This document shows, piece after piece, positions 61,766-64,000 of a stretch of DNA of 64,000 nucleotides. The DNA is from Lactococcus carnosus (GTDB lineage: Bacteria > Bacillota > Bacilli > Lactobacillales > Streptococcaceae): contig NZ_CP017194.1 of assembly GCF_006770265.1 (NCBI RefSeq), positions 1,550,001-1,614,000 on the forward strand. Reading direction: 5' to 3'. A model generated the notes under the pieces. The model ran no database searches, was not told where the DNA came from, and saw only the letters and a list, made by a program, of their open reading frames with translations. Both the position numbers and the translations under genes were made by a program. The first letter of the stretch is position 1. Each line of letters opens with the position of its first letter.

Positions 61766-62910
61766 ACCCTTACATCCTCTGTCACATGACTTTTTTTCGA
61801 AACGATAATCGGATGTGCTGCTGTACCACTCACATTGACACCTGGGTCTATTACCACCCCTTTATCAATAATGGCATAGGTAACACTTGCGCCTTCACCA
61901 ATTTGAACGTTTGGAAAAATAATTGACTCTTTAATCGATGCCCGTTTACCAAGTTGGCAACGTCTTGAAATAATCGCGTTTTCTACACGTCCTTCAATAA
62001 CAGAACCAGAAGCAAACTGTGCATTATAGATTTCAGAAGAGTCAGCAAAATAAGTTGCCTCTTCATTTTTAACCTTTGTATAGACTTTTTGCGTTGTATG
62101 CAACAAAGAGTTAAATTTTTTCGGATCTAACATATCCATGTTAGCATCAAAGTAAGATTTAACATCATAGATATTTTTCATATACCCTGTATACTCATAG
62201 CCAAGCGCCCCTAATTCAACAAGTTTGTTGAGTAAAAGAAATCTTAGTTTTCGAGGTGCTTCCTGATGCTGTTCACTTTCCATCATGTCAATCAAGAAAT
62301 CCGTATTAATAATATAAATCCCTGTTGACATATTAATCAGGTCATCATCTGAATGATCCTGTTCAGCATAGTTAATCACTGAAGTCACCGTATCCGTTTC
62401 ATCCAGTTTCAAGACACTATTAACGGAACTCATCTGATCTTTAGGCATTTTTTTGTAGACAATACTCATGGTTCGTTGGTTAACTTCATGCACATGAATC
62501 AATTGGTCCAAATTAATGTTACATAAAATATCAGCAGTTGAAAAAATTGTATATTGACTATATGAGCGGCGTAAGAAAGTCAGCAGTTGTGGATAATAAG
62601 TTGGGTCACATACGATTTCCTCACGGTCATCGTTATTATAAAAGCCAACGAAGAAGTGGTTTAATAATGTGTTTAGTCCCCACTCACGGCCTGTTCGGAT
62701 ATGGTCGAGAACAGATGGGACATTCTTTTGAGAAAAAATACCATAAATATTGGTAACCCCTGCATTGACGAGATTTGAGAGTTGAAAGTCGATTAAGCGA
62801 TACTTGCCATCAAATGGTAACGTCGCAAGTGGTCTAGAATCAACTAATTGACCGAGATTATGTGTGCCTAGCGCATTTCCTAAAATCGCGCAATATTTAG
62901 CTGTCTTCAT
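61762..62910 (-). CDS. glgD: GlgD, regulatory-type subunit of ADP-glucose pyrophosphorylase
   Basis: A 382-residue nucleotidyltransferase-like protein. The N-terminal [36 protein letters not shown] in parts lacks the catalytic GGxGTRL motif of GlgC, as is usual for Firmicutes GlgD, which supports GlgC. The C-terminal part has left-handed beta-helix repeats ([14 protein letters not shown], ...[19 protein letters not shown]). It overlaps glgC by 14 bp and glgA by 4 bp. Without an intact GlgC it probably has little activity by itself. Confidence 0.95.
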   Translation of the reverse strand: MKTAKYCAILGNALGTHNLGQLVDSRPLATLPFDGKYRLIDFQLSNLVNAGVTNIYGIFSQKNVPSVLDHIRTGREWGLNTLLNHFFVGFYNNDDREEIVCDPTYYPQLLTFLRRSYSQYTIFSTADILCNINLDQLIHVHEVNQRTMSIVYKKMPKDQMSSVNSVLKLDETDTVTSVINYAEQDHSDDDLINMSTGIYIINTDFLIDMMESEQHQEAPRKLRFLLLNKLVELGALGYEYTGYMKNIYDVKSYFDANMDMLDPKKFNSLLHTTQKVYTKVKNEEATYFADSSEIYNAQFASGSVIEGRVENAIISRRCQLGKRASIKESIIFPNVQIGEGASVTYAIIDKGVVIDPGVNVSGTAAHPIIVSKKSHVTEDVRV

Positions 62911-63679
62911 TTTCTACCCCCACTACCTCTTTATACCCAACGACTGCGATCTCTTTTTCAGTACCAATAATTTCCACATTGGCACCAATTCGTGTCCCTT
63001 CACCAATAATGGCATATTTGATCACTGCTCCTGACTCAATCACACAATTTGTCATGATGAAAGAGTCTTCGATTACAGCTGTTTCATGAACTTGAACATT
63101 GGTTGAAATAATTGAATGCTTGACTGCACCTGCAACAATTGCACCGTCTACAACGAGTGAATCCCTAACCTGGGCCGTTTCACTAATGAAATTAGGTGGT
63201 GCAAATTCATTATGTGAGTAAATTTTCCAACTCCGATCCCGGCTATCGAGTTCGTTGTCAGGTGAGATATAGGCCATGTTTGCCTCATGCAAGGACTCAA
63301 TCGTGCCGACATCTTTCCAGTAGCCTGAAAACTCGTAGGCATAAACAGGTTCACCTGCATCTAAATAGGCTGGTATGACATTTTTCCCAAAATCACTCAT
63401 ATCTACCTGATTTTTTTCACCATTTGCTAAAATTTGGCGAAGTTCTTTCCAGTTAAAAATATAGATACCCATTGATGCCTTGGTCGATTTAGGATGCTCA
63501 GGTTTCTCTTCAAACTCAACGATACGATTTGACGTATCCGTGTTCATAATACCGAATCGACTCGCTTCGTCCAAAGGGACATCCATAACAGCTACTGTTA
63601 AGGTCGCTTGACTGTCTTTATGGGCACGTAGCATATTGTCATAATCCATTTTATAAATATGATCACCAGATAAAATCAA
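62897..63679 (-). pseudogene. glgC: glgC, ADP-glucose pyrophosphorylase, 5' part cut off by an IS30 element
   Basis: About 260 C-terminal codons of GlgC remain, from [16 protein letters not shown] (sugar nucleotide site) through [27 protein letters not shown] and the beta-helix end. The first ~120 residues with the catalytic GGxGTRL motif are missing, replaced on this side by IS30 sequence just beyond 63680. The missing part presumably lies beyond the window. A TTG at 63679 could start a fragment, but that would be inactive. ADP-glucose supply and so glycogen synthesis are probably lost; transcription of glgD-glgA-glgP may depend on read-through from the IS. Confidence 0.9.
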
Positions 63680-63684
63680 AAGGC

Positions 63685-64000
63685 AAATTGCAAGTCCAAG
63701 TTAGCCACCCAGATAAACCTGTATCGGCGTGCTGTAATTAAACATTTTTCTTGGATAGTTATTCATCCAAATTTCAATTTGAGCGACCTCTTTCGTGGTC
63801 GTTTTTATTGTGCCTTTAGGCAAAAATCTACGAATCATGCGATTGTGATTCTCGTTAGTTCCTCTTTCCCAACTAGAATAGGCATGAGCATAGTAAATAT
63901 CACAATTAACTGCCTCAGATAAACGAGCAAATTCAGTACCATTATCAGCTGTAATGGACTTAAATTGAAAATTTTGAGTTAATACCTTAAGCTCAGAATT
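63685..64000. mobile_element. IS30-family insertion sequence in glgC (partial, runs off right edge)
   Basis: The transposase end and a short non-coding end stretch (about 63685-63700) lie against glgC codons. The exact IS boundary and target duplication cannot be fixed because the other end is outside the window. The insertion is in the same transcriptional direction as glgC. Confidence 0.85.
63701..64000 (-). CDS. tnp: IS30-family transposase (C-terminal 99 residues, partial at right edge)
   Basis: The frame runs from the edge to TAA at 63701. It contains SITADNGTEFARLSE, the second Asp of the DDE core, and SSWERGTNENHNRMIRRFLPKGT, with the catalytic Glu and the typical IS30 C-terminal segment. 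The end is YPRKMFNYSTPIQVYLGG. The visible part has no defects, so the element may be intact. Confidence 0.93.
   Translation of the reverse strand, partial: NSELKVLTQNFQFKSITADNGTEFARLSEAVNCDIYYAHAYSSWERGTNENHNRMIRRFLPKGTIKTTTKEVAQIEIWMNNYPRKMFNYSTPIQVYLGG

Overview
The window (about 64 kb) reads as the chromosome of a low-GC lactic acid bacterium of the Streptococcaceae, most likely Lactococcus in the broad sense. Pointers are the two-gene glycine betaine transporter BusAA/BusAB with divergent BusR, a copper-box controlled nitroreductase of the CinD type, the bmpA-nupABC nucleoside transporter with a lactococcal PurBox, separate coaB and coaC genes, a prs-cysteine desulfurase-DUF1831 cluster, and ISL3 and IS30 elements. 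KimA and a glycogen operon suggest a non-lactis lineage such as the L. piscium/L. raffinolactis group, but this is only a guess. No rRNA, tRNA or CRISPR array was seen.

Layout. 1-2.1 kb: 3' part of dinG and a metallo-hydrolase. 2.1-2.5 kb: a small type I toxin-antitoxin locus with a 26-residue toxin and a well-defined antisense RNA. 2.6-4.9 kb: thrS with a T-box leader. 4.9-9.9 kb: manganese uptake (mntR, mntH, mtsB, mtsC, mtsA) with palindromic operators. 9.9-13.9 kb: osmoprotectant uptake (busAA, busAB) and its c-di-AMP-type repressor BusR. 13.9-14.7 kb: copper-regulated nitroreductase. 14.7-18.0 kb: an accessory island resembling a type VII secretion lipase-toxin module (two tandem membrane-anchored proteins, a lipase-like effector, two small helical partners). 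18.1-21.9 kb: DUF1033, Mini-III RNase, cysS, cysE, SseB-like gene. 22-23.3 kb: a duplicated-domain lipoprotein with a cre site. 23.5-26 kb: prs, cysteine desulfurase (apparently starting at ATT), DUF1831. 26.0-27.5 kb: intact ISL3 element. 27.6-32.5 kb: tuf, a permease pair, zwf. 32.5-34.0 kb: a second, frameshifted ISL3 element inserted in the zwf terminator. 34-41.2 kb: kimA, upp, PLP enzymes of sulfur amino acid metabolism, aldose epimerase, TetR. 41.2-47.1 kb: yhaM-yhaN-yhaO, rpe, rsgA. 47.4-49.7 kb: tautomerase, coaB, coaC, ECF pantothenate-type transporter. 49.7-57.8 kb: pgcA, yidC2 with a structured leader, bmpA-nupABC. 57.8-64 kb: glycogen operon glgC-glgD-glgA-glgP, in which glgC is cut by an IS30-family element at the right edge.

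The most interesting parts are the lipase-effector island (14.8-18.0 kb), the toxin-antitoxin RNA locus (2.15-2.46 kb), the structured leader of yidC2 (51.54-51.66 kb), the ATT-started desulfurase, and two genes whose Shine-Dalgarno sequence is separated from the start codon by a hairpin. Regulation is readable at many promoters: T-box, MntR-type operators, BusR repeats, cop boxes, a cre site and a PurBox. All functional calls rest on reading motifs and context, with no database search.
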